Source: Turbatrix aceti (Eukaryota > Nematoda > Chromadorea > Rhabditida > Panagrolaimidae). From it: DNA of 64,000 bases. The notes below the pieces were generated by a model, which worked only from the letters and a program-made list of their open reading frames with translations, did not search any database and was not told the DNA's origin. Shown here piece by piece: positions 23,648-35,576 of this stretch. A program made the position numbers and the translations under genes. The stretch is from NCBI GenBank assembly GCA_963969345.1, contig OZ017770.1, forward strand, positions 7,883,246 to 7,947,245. Reading direction: 5' to 3'. Each line of letters opens with the position of its first letter. Position 1 is the stretch's first letter.

Positions 23648-26393
23648 ATGGTCTCGCCAGCCCAAGCTCTGGCTTATGCCATTTCTCTTGCCTGCTGTCT
23701 TACGGTATGCCGGAGCCAGACCATTGACAAGATTCATCTTGGCTTTCCCGACGCCTGGGATGGCGACAAGTATCGGGAATTGTATTGTCCCAGCAAGAAT
23801 ATCCCCAAGTTTCTAGGTGAGAATTTTGGTTTTAAATATTTCAAACATGATCAAAACTTTTTTTTTCAGATGGCTATTTTCTCTGTCAATTGAGCGCTGC
23901 ATACGGTAATTTGTCTGCTGAACCGGGTAAAAAGCTGAACCACATGATTGACGCCATCGGAGCAGTCGGAGCGTTCCACATTTCCAACGGACAGGTCATG
24001 TTCTCGGCCCAGTATTACCCCTCCAGACCGTATAAAATTTGGGAATTCTACGATCGCAACATGACCAAATCCAGCGTTCCTTGGGCTGGCTGGTCTGATT
24101 ACAATCTGACAGCGATGGCTCGTTGGGAGCAAGTACCTCCGAATGCTGATTCTGCTCGTTTCCACCCGAATTTGGACTTTTGGAGAGTTGGAAACAAGGT
24201 TATCGCCGGAACAGAAGCTCCCTACTGGGTCGGCTACGAGTTTGACGTCCGCAGTCTCAACAAATTCAAGTTGTTCCCCTTCAAGGAGAGCAATAACATC
24301 TTCGGCAATCCCCGTCCGAGCATGATCCCAATCTCCATGGCCATCCACGAACGAGCTGACATCGATGGAACTCTCTGGGGTTCCTTCAGCGCAATGAACT
24401 TTAATGAACAACGTTTTTATCAGGTTTGTCCATTGTTTAACGTTAACAAAGGTAAAACCATGCAATTTGCAGGGCATCTTCACGGTTAGCGCCCAAGGCG
24501 TGCGCAAGGTGGTCGGCATGTACGACTACGGAGCGTGGGATGCAAATGCTTGCGGCAAGGATGACGAATATATTGGTAAGCTTATTTTTCAAATAGAATA
24601 CCCCGATCACCGATGTTTACTTTTACGCTTCGGATTCAAATGCACGTAAAAGAAGCTACTATGCGCTCTTCGCAGGGGTCAGTAATTTAAACGACCGTCG
24701 AAGGGATTAGTAGATCTTTTTTTGTGCGCGCTTGAGAAAAAAACAAACAAACAACACTCTGACCGATTGAGTAATTTATTTCTTTTGCAGGAGACAAAAC
24801 ACTGCTGCCTGGATACATTCATTCTATTACGTCCACTGAAAATTACGTTATTCTCCCCATCACTTCGCTCTTGATCAATCCATGCAAGTTCAAGGAACCT
24901 CCAATGAACAATCCCAAATCATCGATTCAGAACGGTGGTCTCTGGGGCATGGACTTCTACGACATGGTACCAATGCGATTTTTGGTTTTCAATAAGAAAA
25001 CACACGAATTTATGACACGCAAGCCGCTCGAAGTCTTCCCTTCGATGTTTGTCACCCATCAACTTAACGCCTTCGAAAACACGGACGGAAGCCTGATCGC
25101 CGACATGGTGGTTTATGACAGCCATGATCCCTACGTCAAGTACTTCTACACCGACTTTTTGACAAACCAGGTTTATCCTAGTACCGCCAGGATCCTCCGC
25201 TTCACACTGGATGTGAAGGGCAGTCGCGTGATGTACAGCTACCTCGTGCCCCAGGAAACCATCGCCGCAGACTTCCCGCAATTCAACCATGTTTACGAAG
25301 GCCGCGCTTACCAATGGGCCTACATCGTAGAACATCCTTTCGCTGCTGATAACACGATTTTGAAGATCAACGTCGACGATCCAGCTGGTTCGAGGAATCT
25401 CAAGTTCAAGTCGGATGCTTCGCTCGTTTTGCACGAGCCTTGGTTTGTTGCCCGGCCTGATGCGAGACGAGAAGACGATGGTGTGCTGATTGTCAAAGCA
25501 CTGGACCTCAGTGAGAACAAAGGTAAAATATTTATTTTTATTTTTAGCACGTTTTAACAAAAAAAAAACAATTCAGGATTGCTTTTGATCGTCGACGCTG
25601 TTACTATGACCGAAATCGGCCGCGCTTACGTCCCTATTTCCATTCCCTTTGGCTTCCACAACCGTTTCTTCTCCAAAAAAGACCTTGGCTTACCCGAAGG
25701 CTATCATTCCCACCAATTCCGTCCAACGGCCATGCCAGTCGTTCGCAAACAACATGGCACGAACACCTGGCAGAAGATTTCGCCCCGTGCACCTGTCGAA
25801 ACCAAGGCAACGACTACGACCTCTCTGCCCCCGACGCAACCCAAATGGATGCCTGTCTCTGCAGCCACAGAAATGCCTTGGTGGAAGAAGATGCCTTCAA
25901 CTGAAAAGCCCCAACACGTGAAGACAAATACCCCTCTTTTGCCCACACCTTCCCGACAGCCGGAGCCGGAGGTTAAGCCCACGCTGAAACCCATCGTTCC
26001 CAACGAACAAGGCGCAGTTGGTCCGAAAACAAACAAAATTCCCTTACCAGAAAAGCCAGAAAAATCACCGGTGCGAGAATTGTACGAGCGAACGGTGAAA
26101 GCACTGTGTCGATGGTTGCCGAAGGTATTTACAACCATTTCTTCTGATATGTGCATAGAGCACACAGAAAAGGCTGTTAAGTAAGGGCTTTTTTTTGACA
26201 TTACCAAACCCCTTGCATGACGATGGACCCTTTCAGGTGGATGTCTCCCCTTGCATCAGCGTACGCAGATCAATTGCACATTTCAAATCCTTTTACTGAA
26301 GACGCTCGATTAATCGACGATTCACAGACTGCCGCCCGACTGCCCAATGTCCGACCAACCTTGCAGCGTACGCGGGGGGCCGTTGTCAATTAG
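23648..26393 (+). CDS. Carotenoid oxygenase family enzyme (BCO/RPE65/NinaB type) with signal peptide and Pro/Thr-rich tail
   Basis: Exons 23648-23816, 23870-24423, 24473-24575, 24791-25522, 25577-26180, 26237-26393; 772 residues. The family cleaves or isomerises carotenoids or retinoids with a non-haem Fe(II) held by four histidines in a seven-bladed propeller. All four are present: His216 (SMAIHERADIDGT), His286 (GYIHSITSTENYVI), His365 (FVTHQLNAFENTDG) and His547 (SIPFGFHNRFF). Spacing resembles RPE65. Two features are unusual. The N-terminus is a clear signal peptide (AYAISLACCLTVCRSQ), while known animal members are cytosolic, mitochondrial or membrane-bound. About 200 residues after the catalytic core are rich in Pro, Thr and Lys (KATTTTSLPPTQPKWMP, PTPSRQPEPEVKPTLKP). 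A trans-splice-like acceptor (AACTTTTAG) ends 4 bases before the ATG. Family membership is firm; substrate is unknown. Confidence 0.92.
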
Positions 26394-29300
26394 AGCAATC
26401 GTCGCGCAACAAAACAGCACAATCCGAAAATAATCAAAACACAGGACTTTTGTACCACAACAATCGATCCGATCCCTCCCTCCATCCACTTGTCGTAAAT
26501 TATTTTTTTTCGCATGCGATATTTTCGACCAATTTTTCATGTCTGTATCGACGTGTCCAGAACGTAGTAAGCGTTACGTATCGTGTTTTTGTACACACTT
26601 TGAATTATGCCGACAGTCAGTTGGTTGATGTGTTTTTTTTACGCCTCAAATAGCAGTGAATAAAATGCAACTCACTCATCGATTTCATCGCATGACGTTC
26701 ATTTTGTAGAAAAAAAATCATTGTTTGTAGCGTCGACTTATAACCATGCTTGTATGAAACGTTTGTGCTAGGATAATTCATATTGGTAGGTTTTCATTCG
26801 CAATACCAACATAAAAAATCCCAGAACAAATCGTTACACAGCACACCGGTTGTTGTTTTTGACAATGTGTTGGCGTTGTCAAATCGAAACATTTTTATAG
26901 TACCATGATTTGTTTTTGCTCCAGCCTGATCACATAAAATGACGCAAACAAGTTATGTTGATCTGTATATACAATGAAAATTGATAAGACAAACAATTTT
27001 CGTATAGTGTAAGTCAGGTTTAAACGTATCAGATGACTGTTCTGAAAAAAACGAACGTACCGCGTAGAAAAAAAAACTGAACACCGGGTGAATACTAACA
27101 AAAAGTAGGTGATTTTCACCGCTATGAAGCGAGTATTGAAGAAGTAAGTGAATGCAAAGCAAGAGCTCTGTGTATGATCGTTATCAGAGTTGATAATCGT
27201 GGATGGAGGACGATTGACACGGAGCGCATACACAGACAAGGTATGACATGAGCACATCGAAGTGACTGGAGAACTAGACTTTGCGCCGTATTTTATACAT
27301 ATTAGTCAGCAATCAATACAAGAAATTGAATTCTAGGTTGCATACGGAGGGGGGGAAGAGGGGGTCTCTATCGAGAAAAAGGAAGAAGGAGCGCTCGGAA
27401 GAGTATTCCGTTAATGATATAAAGTGGAGATTGTTGTGATACTCCGTGAAAGACAAAAAAGATGGAGGCAGACGGATAGATTTAACTTGTAGGACAAAGA
27501 CAATGCATCAGGTAACAACGCACATGTCCACACTGTTTTAAGGGCAAAGGGGGGAAAAGGTATGACAAAAAAAGGCGCCGCCTTCTCTCCTATTTGACGC
27601 ACATTTTAAACCTGATTGCGCTGTGTTACCAGGATTTTTCCTGACTGACGACTGACTGATGCTATGGATCCTAGGAATGTTTAGAAAATCATAATGCTCA
27701 AAAAAAAAATACGACCAACCAAGCAGCACACAGGCCTCCTGACAGATTGTATGATTAAAAGATGTATTACAACCTTTAACGAATTCAGCGTATGAAATAA
27801 TGAATTGCATGACAAAAGCCCATTTGGGGAAAAACTGAATTTAAATGAAATTTCAGTTAATCTATACGATAGGATAAAAATCATCGGTGTACGAAAAATA
27901 GTGAATATGAATAAAATTTTGATAGAGCAATTGTACAGATACATATTTATTTGCCATACGCCCCAATCGCTATCATTGTTGTGTACGGATACAAAATGCG
28001 GAGATGGATGGTTTTTAGAGCAAAAATATGAATGCAAAATGATATGCATATCGTTGCATACCATCTGAATACAATATGTCAAGAAGGTGTTGTCTTGTTC
28101 GCAGTGGAACAAATGCTAATGGGGCAAAACAGGGTGTTGAACAACGTTTGCGAACAGGACAATAACAACCAGTTGCGCAAGCCCATATATTTTTTGCCGC
28201 TTTTTTTCTCTCTTACATTTTCAATAGTGCAGAATCAAAAACAGGAACAAAGCTTTTTTTTACTTCTCTGTTAAATGCAATCGGATTTTTAAGGGATTTT
28301 CTGGGTTGATGGCATCACAGCTCCAGCTCCAGAACGATTTGCTTATGTCACGCTGATTGTTACAAAGATTAATTGCAGTTTTTATGACTTTGAATTGAAC
28401 TATTTTTCGATACATTTACCAATGATGAACAGAGTTCAGCTCGTTCACGTAACAGATATAGGTTACGGCGATAAGACACAGAAAAAGATTAATGTTGACG
28501 ATATTATCTTGTCTGGCGGAACATCCGAATCCCTAAAAGCAGGTTACGTCACGCAATAGTGCATTTATTTTGTATTCAAATTTTGTATTGATTTTGTCTT
28601 GTGCAGATGCATTATCGTGTGCTTTAGGTGCTTATAGCACAGATAAGACTGTAGCGATAGACAAAAATCATGTTTATACACAGCAGGCACACAAATTATG
28701 ATATCAATATTGACAAAGCATGTAAAGGTAGTTTGCAGCCATGCTTCGACATTCCAGGTGTTGATAATTGCCACCCAAGGCAATAAAGTAAAATTAAATA
28801 CATACAAGCATGAATCCATCATCTGTTGGGTCCCGTTCGAAAAATCAGCAAAAAAGCCGATGCATTTTATGCGGTACATTGACGACAATTGCATAAACAA
28901 AACTTTTTTTTCGAAGAAAACCGTCCATGCTCAAACCGAAAAGCAAAAAAAACAATTGGAAGTGCCCATATCGTTTATGGTGTGCGTTGTTATGTCTGTC
29001 GACTATTTTTTTTATCATGCCACGTCGTTCAAGCAGTGGCGATTATATAGCGTGACAAAATGATGCTGACTGAGTTACAGCTAGATTTACAATAAGGAAC
29101 AAAAAAACGGACCACAGTGCACTCAAGGATAACAAATTGCCATCTGTGTAAACCTGTCGGTAAACTTCTGCTAACAGCATTTGTTAGCAACAAGGTTTTT
29201 GCAATGTTGAAAACCAAAATATGACGATTTTTATAACCTCACGATTAAACATGTCGTTCGCTGAAAAGTCATGTAGGTCCCAGTGGACTTGTCTTTTCCA

Positions 29301-30248
29301 TTTGACTCAAAAACAGGGCTTCAACTGTCGATCAAAATTTGTGTGCCTTTGTCGAAAGACGAATGAGTGTTCATCCCCTTTTTCTGTAACAAAAAAAGTA
29401 ACTGTTGTTTTACCCCCCAATGAGGTTTTTCCGGGAGAATAAAACTTTTGGTCGTTAAGAAACGTTGTGTTCGGCAATAACTCGAGCCTCGCATCTTTTG
29501 GCCGGCTAACGCTTAAGAAATAATTCTTCCTAAACGTGGTGCTGGTCAGTCATGACCCATAAAAGGCTATATTGTCGTTTTATGATCTAAGCGTTGTAAA
29601 AAAAGGTTTATAGCCTGCTTAACAGCTGGATGCGCATCTTTTCTTGCCTTATGACATCGTATACCAAACTATCTATCCGGCAAGTGCGCGAGCATGTCTT
29701 CCAAAAACACGATACATAATTTTTAGCACTACATATGTAGTCCTTGCCTTTTTCCTTCGACTTGAGGATATACGCATTTTTCTCTTGTTCGCTATTGTGC
29801 TGTAATGCTTTTCATTGTAAGGAGTTATATTTCCCGTTGTCATGTACCCGGCAATATTTCAAGGGAGCGTAGGAGTTGCGCAAAAGTTTTTCACTGCTTT
29901 TATTGAATGGCATTCCCGGCACATAGTCCCTAAATATACCCTCAAATTATCTACCCCGACACCTTCGATTTGTCCTCCCGTACTGCGTGTGGGGCGTTGG
30001 TTGTTCTCCCTGCAATCAAATTTTTTTTTCTATTATTAATATTTTTTGATGCAGAAAAATTTGTATGTACAACCTCAAAGGAAATGCATAAAAAACAATA
30101 TTGTGCGTCATTTGTAAATGAATTTGAAAATTTTGACATTTGCGTATGTTTTTTTGCCCGTTATTTATTACTTGCGGGTGTTACCGTTAATCATTTTTAA
30201 CTCAAAGAAACCGCTTTCAGTTTCCTCCAACGGCAGGATTATGTAAAT
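26394..30248. other. Gene-poor stretch after the carotenoid oxygenase gene
   Basis: Holds the 3' UTR with AATAAA at 26659-26664. The rest (about 3.5 kb) has no exon I can support; the longest open frames (such as 28698-29063) lack domains and splice sites. Confidence 0.5.
26659..26664 (+). terminator. Poly(A) signal AATAAA, carotenoid oxygenase gene
   Basis: First AATAAA downstream of the stop at 26391-26393, implying a 3' UTR of about 280-300 bases. Confidence 0.45.
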
Positions 30249-31012
30249 ATGGATTGTGTTTTTTACTGTACACTTGCACTCGCCTCCGCTCTGATGCCTG
30301 ATCCCAACATTCAAGTAAGTGCCTTTCAGACAGAGAAAACAGTTAACAAAAAACACTCGAGTAATGCATACTAAATTGGCATATACGAAAACTAAAAATT
30401 CATGGCTTCTCTAAAATATTTTTTTGAACTTATTCTTTCTCGTTGCAGAGCTGCAACTATTGTCTAAACGTCCGGGGCATAACCACAACTTGCGATTATG
30501 ATATCGTGGATTGCGTGCAGAAACATCCCGACATGGTGCTCTACTGTCTGACCGTGAATGCGGTGACTTTCGACGGCGGAATTCGTCGTATCCTCCGGTG
30601 TCGACCATTCTCAGCGTTTAACACAACGATAGATACACTCCACCAAGTCAGAGCCATGCCGTCATGCGATGATTTCTCCGCCGCTAAATCATGCGACTGT
30701 GACACTTGTCCTACCCGAATCACGACAACGACATCACTGGCGCCAGGGTATGTGCAAACAAAGAACACCCGACGACCCCACCAAAACCGAGAAAAGTCAA
30801 AATCGACATTGTCCGGGGACAGCAAATACATGCCGTTAATCACCATAACTTCACAGGATGACAGTGCCGTTAAGCTGTCATCGCTTACCCAGAAAAATGA
30901 CGTCGTCTACGTAATATCAGGTGGCTCATTACTCCGGTTGTCAGCGATACAACTTGCTTGTACATTCTTAATCAGTTGTTACGCAACAACTTTTTTTTCT
31001 GGGGTTTTGTAA
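30249..31012 (+). CDS. Cys-rich secreted or GPI-anchored surface protein
   Basis: Exons 30249-30314 and 30449-31012; 209 residues. The first exon is a signal peptide (VFYCTLALASALMPDPNIQ). The mature part opens with CNYCLNV and has ten cysteines ending in SCDCDTCPTR, a count and opening reminiscent of Ly6/three-finger proteins, though the closing C-N is missing. A Thr/Ser/Lys-rich stalk follows (RITTTTSLAPG). The last about 25 residues are hydrophobic (LSAIQLACTFLISCY) with almost nothing after them, which suits a GPI-attachment signal better than a transmembrane anchor. It converges on the DOMON gene with 92 bases between stops; AATAAA is at 31052-31057. Function unknown; the Ly6-like assignment is tentative. 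Confidence 0.75.
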
Positions 31013-31104
31013 ATTGTTTTTTGTCCTTACTGAAGCCTTTGGATAATACACAATAAACACTTGTACAAAATTTACAACTAGATATGTGCAGTGTAGCGGC
31101 AACG

Positions 31105-31921
31105 TTATAATCGACACTGGTCAAGGCAGACAACTTGGGAGACAGGCGACCGTGAGTGCTTTCCGACACGACCTCTCGCGTCATGAACAATGCCGGGACC
31201 GGTGATAAACTGAAAAACAAAATTATGCATTTGTCAACTCGACTGCGTAACTTGTTTTTGCTTCCTACCTGCCACTCTGTGCAACCGTTCAGCGAATGAT
31301 CAACGACAGGCTCCATCGCTGCCGCTGGCCGTGAGAATCGCACTCTCAAGACTCCCTGGGTGAACTGGCTCTGTGTGAGAGTAACATCTTGCGCTCTGTC
31401 AGGGAACGAAGGCGCATAACCTTGAACATACTCGTCGGTGACAACGATGCGGCCGTTAATTACTTTGACCAGAATGGTATCCAATCCTGACAACTAGAAA
31501 AAAATCATAAAAAAAAAGATCGTAGGGCGCCTCATATATCAACGAGGCCCAAAAAGCTGTTATTCTTTGCATTCCCAGACAAGTGTAAATCCAGTTACAC
31601 TGTGTGCAATGTTGCATTTTTGACAAAACTCGTTTTTATGCAACAACAAGGAACAAGTGTACCTACCATGGATCGACCAAATGCCACGCCGGTATAGGCG
31701 TTGAGGGTTAGAGGGAAGTTGGCAAAAGTGAGTTGAAAGTGAACGACATCCTTGTTGTCGACAACCCATGTAAGCTCATAACTGCGGCGATCTGAGAATT
31801 GGCAGATCGAGAGGCATGCTAAAAAAACAAAAAAAACAATTTAATTGTCAAAGGCAAAAAATTCTTGTGATCACCAACATCCAATCAAGCTGAGAAAAAG
31901 AAGTATAACTTGGGTTTTCAT
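31105..31921 (-). CDS. Secreted single-DOMON-domain protein
   Basis: Exons 31879-31921, 31667-31818, 31269-31493, 31105-31209; 174 residues. The start MKTQVILLFLSLIG is a signal peptide; the first donor is GTTGGT, chosen because it alone keeps frame. The body fits a DOMON fold, an extracellular beta-sandwich that binds haem or sugars in other proteins: YELTWVVDNKDVVHFQLTF, then YTGVAFGRSM, DTILVKVINGRIVVTDEYV, and a late FITGPGIVHDARGRVG. Four cysteines sit near the two ends (two after the signal peptide, two in VVCLDQCRL) with one in NGCTEW. No DBH, cytochrome b561 or reeler domain accompanies it. The haem or sugar ligand cannot be judged from sequence. Confidence 0.75.
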
Positions 31922-33229
31922 GTTGAAGTAGATATACGGTAGACTTCTTGATTACACTCAATAGGTATTACACTCAGTTGGAAGGATCAGATGAGCCTTG
32001 GTTGCGCCAACCAGTAAGTCAGTTTCACTTTCAGCCAATGTGACATCCGCATTGTGTTAAATACTCTGCTGATAGGCCAAGGGGTTCAGTAATGGACAAC
32101 CCTACACGTTACCGTCATTCAGTTAACCTTACTGAATTTAACAAAACTATAGACGAACAAGTTTTCTTTCATGTAGTAATATTCAGTGGAACAAAAAAAT
32201 GACAAGAATAATTTATTTTTAAGTGTTTCGGGCGTTACTACATGTATGTCTCTAGGTATGTAAACCAATTCGAAGAACCATTACACAGACGCTTAATTGT
32301 ACCTAGCAAGTAAATCTAGCCATCAGAGTACCAAATGCCGGTTTTTATTTTTTCTTTGTCTGCTTTCATTAAGGCCAAAAGCAATTTCCGCGTGCATAGA
32401 TGTTTTTTTTTCCTGCCAGACAGCATGCCAACATTTTAAACGAGTCACAGCGGGGTTATGTAACAAATCTGTCTGCTGACTGATTGGCTGGTTTATATCT
32501 CTTGTCATTAATACGCCGCGGTAAAAAGACTCGGCACAGGCGTTTACTATTTCTCCCGTACGCTTGAACAATATGCTCAACGACAGTGTTCTATCAAGTT
32601 AAACTAAACGGGTTAATTAGATTAGAAGCCTTGTAAGGAGTCAAAAGCGAAGGAACTGCGTTCTCTTCTTCCATGACAAAGAATTCTAAAACACAAATTG
32701 GTCCCTACTTTTCCGAGTCAAAGGGTTGTTTTTTTATCACATTAAGTTAAATCGACGCTACGTAGATACCGTTCAAGTGACTGACATGGAAAAACCCGCC
32801 AAAAAAAGCGGTTTTTAAGCAGTGCATACAATTTATAAAGAAAATTCCTTATGACTGAAATAAATGTTCTAAAGTAACGAGTTGCATGCATAATTCAACC
32901 ATATTTGTAGATACGAGGAAAACAAACCCTTGCAAAAAACATACTTTCTTTTGTTGTTCTTTGTTTTCGGATTGATGCAAAAACTTACGCCCTGTCATCA
33001 TGACGGCCTTATCAGTCTCTCTCAGTTGGCGCCTTTTTTCACGTATTTTGCTCAAACGACACGAGTACTAAGGAGTTGTACAATGCTTATACAATGCTTT
33101 TTGGTAATTCCCAGTGCTCATTTGTTTCAGTGTATACAATTATTTTTTTCTTATGAAATTAAAAAATTAACAGTATTGGATAATTTTGATATCCTGTATG
33201 TGTGGCATACTAGAATATCACGTGGGACG
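31922..33229. other. Intergenic, no gene seen
   Basis: Should include the DOMON gene promoter (no trans-splice acceptor sits next to its ATG). Nothing else supported in about 1.3 kb. Confidence 0.5.
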
Positions 33230-33931
33230 TTAATTAATAACGCATTCTGGAGGTACGTGCTTCTGAGAGCACCCCTCGTTGTTGCGAGGTGTCGGCATTG
33301 AGTCCAGAAAAAGCAGGTGAGGTAAAAAGCTGATCGCAGTAAGTGCATACTTTTTGTAAAGCTGGGGTGTATTGTTGATCAGCGGGTGCGGCCAGCCCGG
33401 ATTGCCGATGAGTGAGAGAAATGTCAAATTAGGGCATTTCCAAGCTGCAAACTGCAGAAATACGCCAATGTTTTTTATCTGAAAAACAACAATTGAAGAT
33501 ACGATTAATGCCATAGATAAAAAAAAGTGTACTTGGTTTGAGTTGAGGCTCAAAGTTCTCAAATTTGGAAACAAAGCGTCTTCAAAGAGGTTGTCGTCAA
33601 AGTCGTTTTCATCTAAAATGAGGTGTTCAACTTGGTCGCTGTTGTTAAGAACGACGTCTGGAAGATTGCTAAAAAAATAAAAAAACTAAGTACCTTTATT
33701 TTAATTTCCCTTTCAAAACGACATTCTCATCATCATGATTAATTTCACTGTGTTTGGGTCTTTCAACCTCGCCCACAATTTTGCATGATGACTTTGATAT
33801 GCGCATCTGACTTACTGAAGATTCAAGTTACTCAAATCAACGACTGTTAAATCGCCTTCGTTGACTCGAGTCTCGATGCTCGTTTCCGAAGCAAAGTGAT
33901 GACTGCGGCTCGCGCAACAGCTCTGTAGCAT
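33230..33931 (-). CDS. Small leucine-rich-repeat protein, LRMDA-like
   Basis: Exons 33816-33931, 33533-33668, 33230-33478; 166 residues. LRR units are readable in order: LTVVDLSNLNLHNLPD, VEHLILDENDFDD, LRTLSLNSNQIKNIG and PNLTFLSLIGNPG, followed by a cap, LYKKYALTAISFLPHLLFLD. The cap pattern (N-P, then Y-K-x-Y, then LP-x-L-x-FLD) resembles the C-terminal LRR cap of LRMDA/C10orf11 and related short LRR proteins. The start at 33929-33931 gives a Cys/Ser/His-rich leader (MLQSCCASRSHHF). No signal peptide, so probably intracellular. The last exon ends at TAA 33230; beyond the cap it has a short tail with NNEGCSQKHVPPE. LRR class is secure, the orthology is tentative. Confidence 0.72.
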
Positions 33932-34271
33932 CGAATGTCAAGAAAGAAAAAATACAAATAGCAACCACACAGCAGATGGTCTATTTGAAGGGTATGCGTA
34001 CCAACTGGTAAAGAGGCTTCTTACTACTGTTATCGTCTGTGTCAACGCCGTGTCTTGCGCTTATCATTCACTCACGGGGAGACGAATATTATTCGTCCAG
34101 ACGATTCTCGATATTTCGCTGATAAAAAAGTGTTTTGTGCGGATTTTATTTAAAAGCAGTCAATCAAAAACAAGGTTATTAGCAAGGTTGAAGCGGGTAT
34201 GCAAAATGGTGTTTTTGTACAGGAACACCGGAGAGAAAAACGGAAATCAGAATTCAAATGTTTGCAGAGGT
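33932..34271. other. Short spacer between two same-strand genes
   Basis: 340 bases between the unknown gene at 34.3-35.6 kb and the LRR gene, both on the minus strand. The spacing would allow an operon-like arrangement, but no acceptor is seen close to the LRR ATG. Confidence 0.4.
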
Positions 34272-35563
34272 TCATTTTTGCACTTCAGGATCAGATGACT
34301 TCTTAGTCGAGTGTTGTTTGTACGTTGAGCGCCATTGCACAAACTTATTCTTCATCTTCTGGAAGGCGCCAAGCTTGTTGGGGGAATGGGGGGAATGATC
34401 GTCGTCGTCTTCGGCTTCGGCGAGCTTGCGCACCCAGTCGTCGGCATCCAGACTCAGACTTGTGTGCCTTGATTCTTCCATTGTCTTTCCTTCAGGCACT
34501 TTTTTTCCAAGTTCAAGATTATATTTCTGTAAGAATTAGCAAAAATTAGGATTACGTGACATTCGGTAGATAAACTACCTGAATCAGATGCTTTTTATGA
34601 TTGTGCTTTTTCTGATTCGTGCAAGGCGATTTAGACAGAGGCAACGAAGCAGTCTGTGACATCACAGGAGTTGATATTTTTCGCAGATACAAGTTGTCGT
34701 TGACTGTTCGTTGGTCCTTTCGTTTAAAACGTTCTTCACAGCTAGAAAAAAAATATAATGCATTCAAATTGGCCAGACAGAATACGATGTGCATCGGTCA
34801 TTGTCACTTACTTTAATTCCCTACAGGTGAAAAATAAATTAAACGATAAAAACAAAGGGTTCACATGTCTTCCTTGTTTGCAAAAGTGAACATTCAGTGT
34901 GCCAAAAAATTGTGCATTCAAAAGTGTCCGTGTAATAAAAAAATTTTTAGTACTTCATTCAATTCGACAAAAAGGTGCATGCATGTTATGGTGTGAAAGG
35001 CCAAAGGTGAATCTCACGTGCAAAAAAACATTAGGGATTTTACTGTGGGGGCGATAAAAAAAAATTGTTTACCTGGTGTGGGAACGGCGTATTGAGTGTG
35101 GTCTCCGTGGTCGTTCTATTTCCTTCGTTGAACTTGTGGCAAACCTTTTTACACACGTGCATGATGGGTTACAATATCCGGCACTGCAAGCAATAGCAGG
35201 AGTTTGTATGAATTGGGAGATGCGTGGTGTAACCAAAGTGCATTCGGATTTTTTTTTGTTTTGGGAGAGAAAATGCATTTTGTGCAAAAAAAAAGAAGAG
35301 GACACACTCGAGAAATGCAATCCGAAAAAAAACAATGAGTCCAAAAGAGCAACGAACCGTATAGAAGTATCTTTATCAATTGAAATATCCCGTGTCAGGT
35401 CGATTAGGGTATCCATGCCTCCAATGTTGGTCACTGATGTCTTTGGCTGGTGGTAGTGACGATCCTGCGAGCAGGACCATGTTGGTGATTCTGTCGTAGA
35501 CCGCTTTCTACGCGAAATTGGATGCAACCTTTTGTTAACTGCTGATGCATAAATAAGTGCCAT
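34272..35563 (-). CDS. Unrecognised 247-residue protein with a 9-base microexon
   Basis: Exons 35358-35563, 35073-35183, 34812-34820, 34579-34741 and 34272-34526; frames and phases agree throughout. The N-terminal half has basic clusters (SRRKRSTTE) and a small Cys group (GYCNPSCTCVKRF). The centre is Lys/Arg-rich (EERFKRKDQRT, NQKKHNHKKHL). The C-terminal exon is the best-preserved-looking part: LSLDADDWVRKLAEAEDDDD, then HSPHSPNKLGAFQKMKNKF and a charged end. No signal peptide or membrane segment. The 9-base exon (GGAATTAAA) lies between ACCTGTAG and GTAAGT; skipping it would remove three residues without changing frame. A trans-splice-like acceptor (TTTTTTTTTCAG) ends 13 bases before the ATG. 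I do not recognise the family. Confidence 0.65.
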
Positions 35564-35576
35564 AACGAAACGTTAT

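Noticed and set aside
28698..29063. 121-codon plus-strand frame
   Set aside because: No domain, homology or splice support; likely chance in AT-rich DNA.
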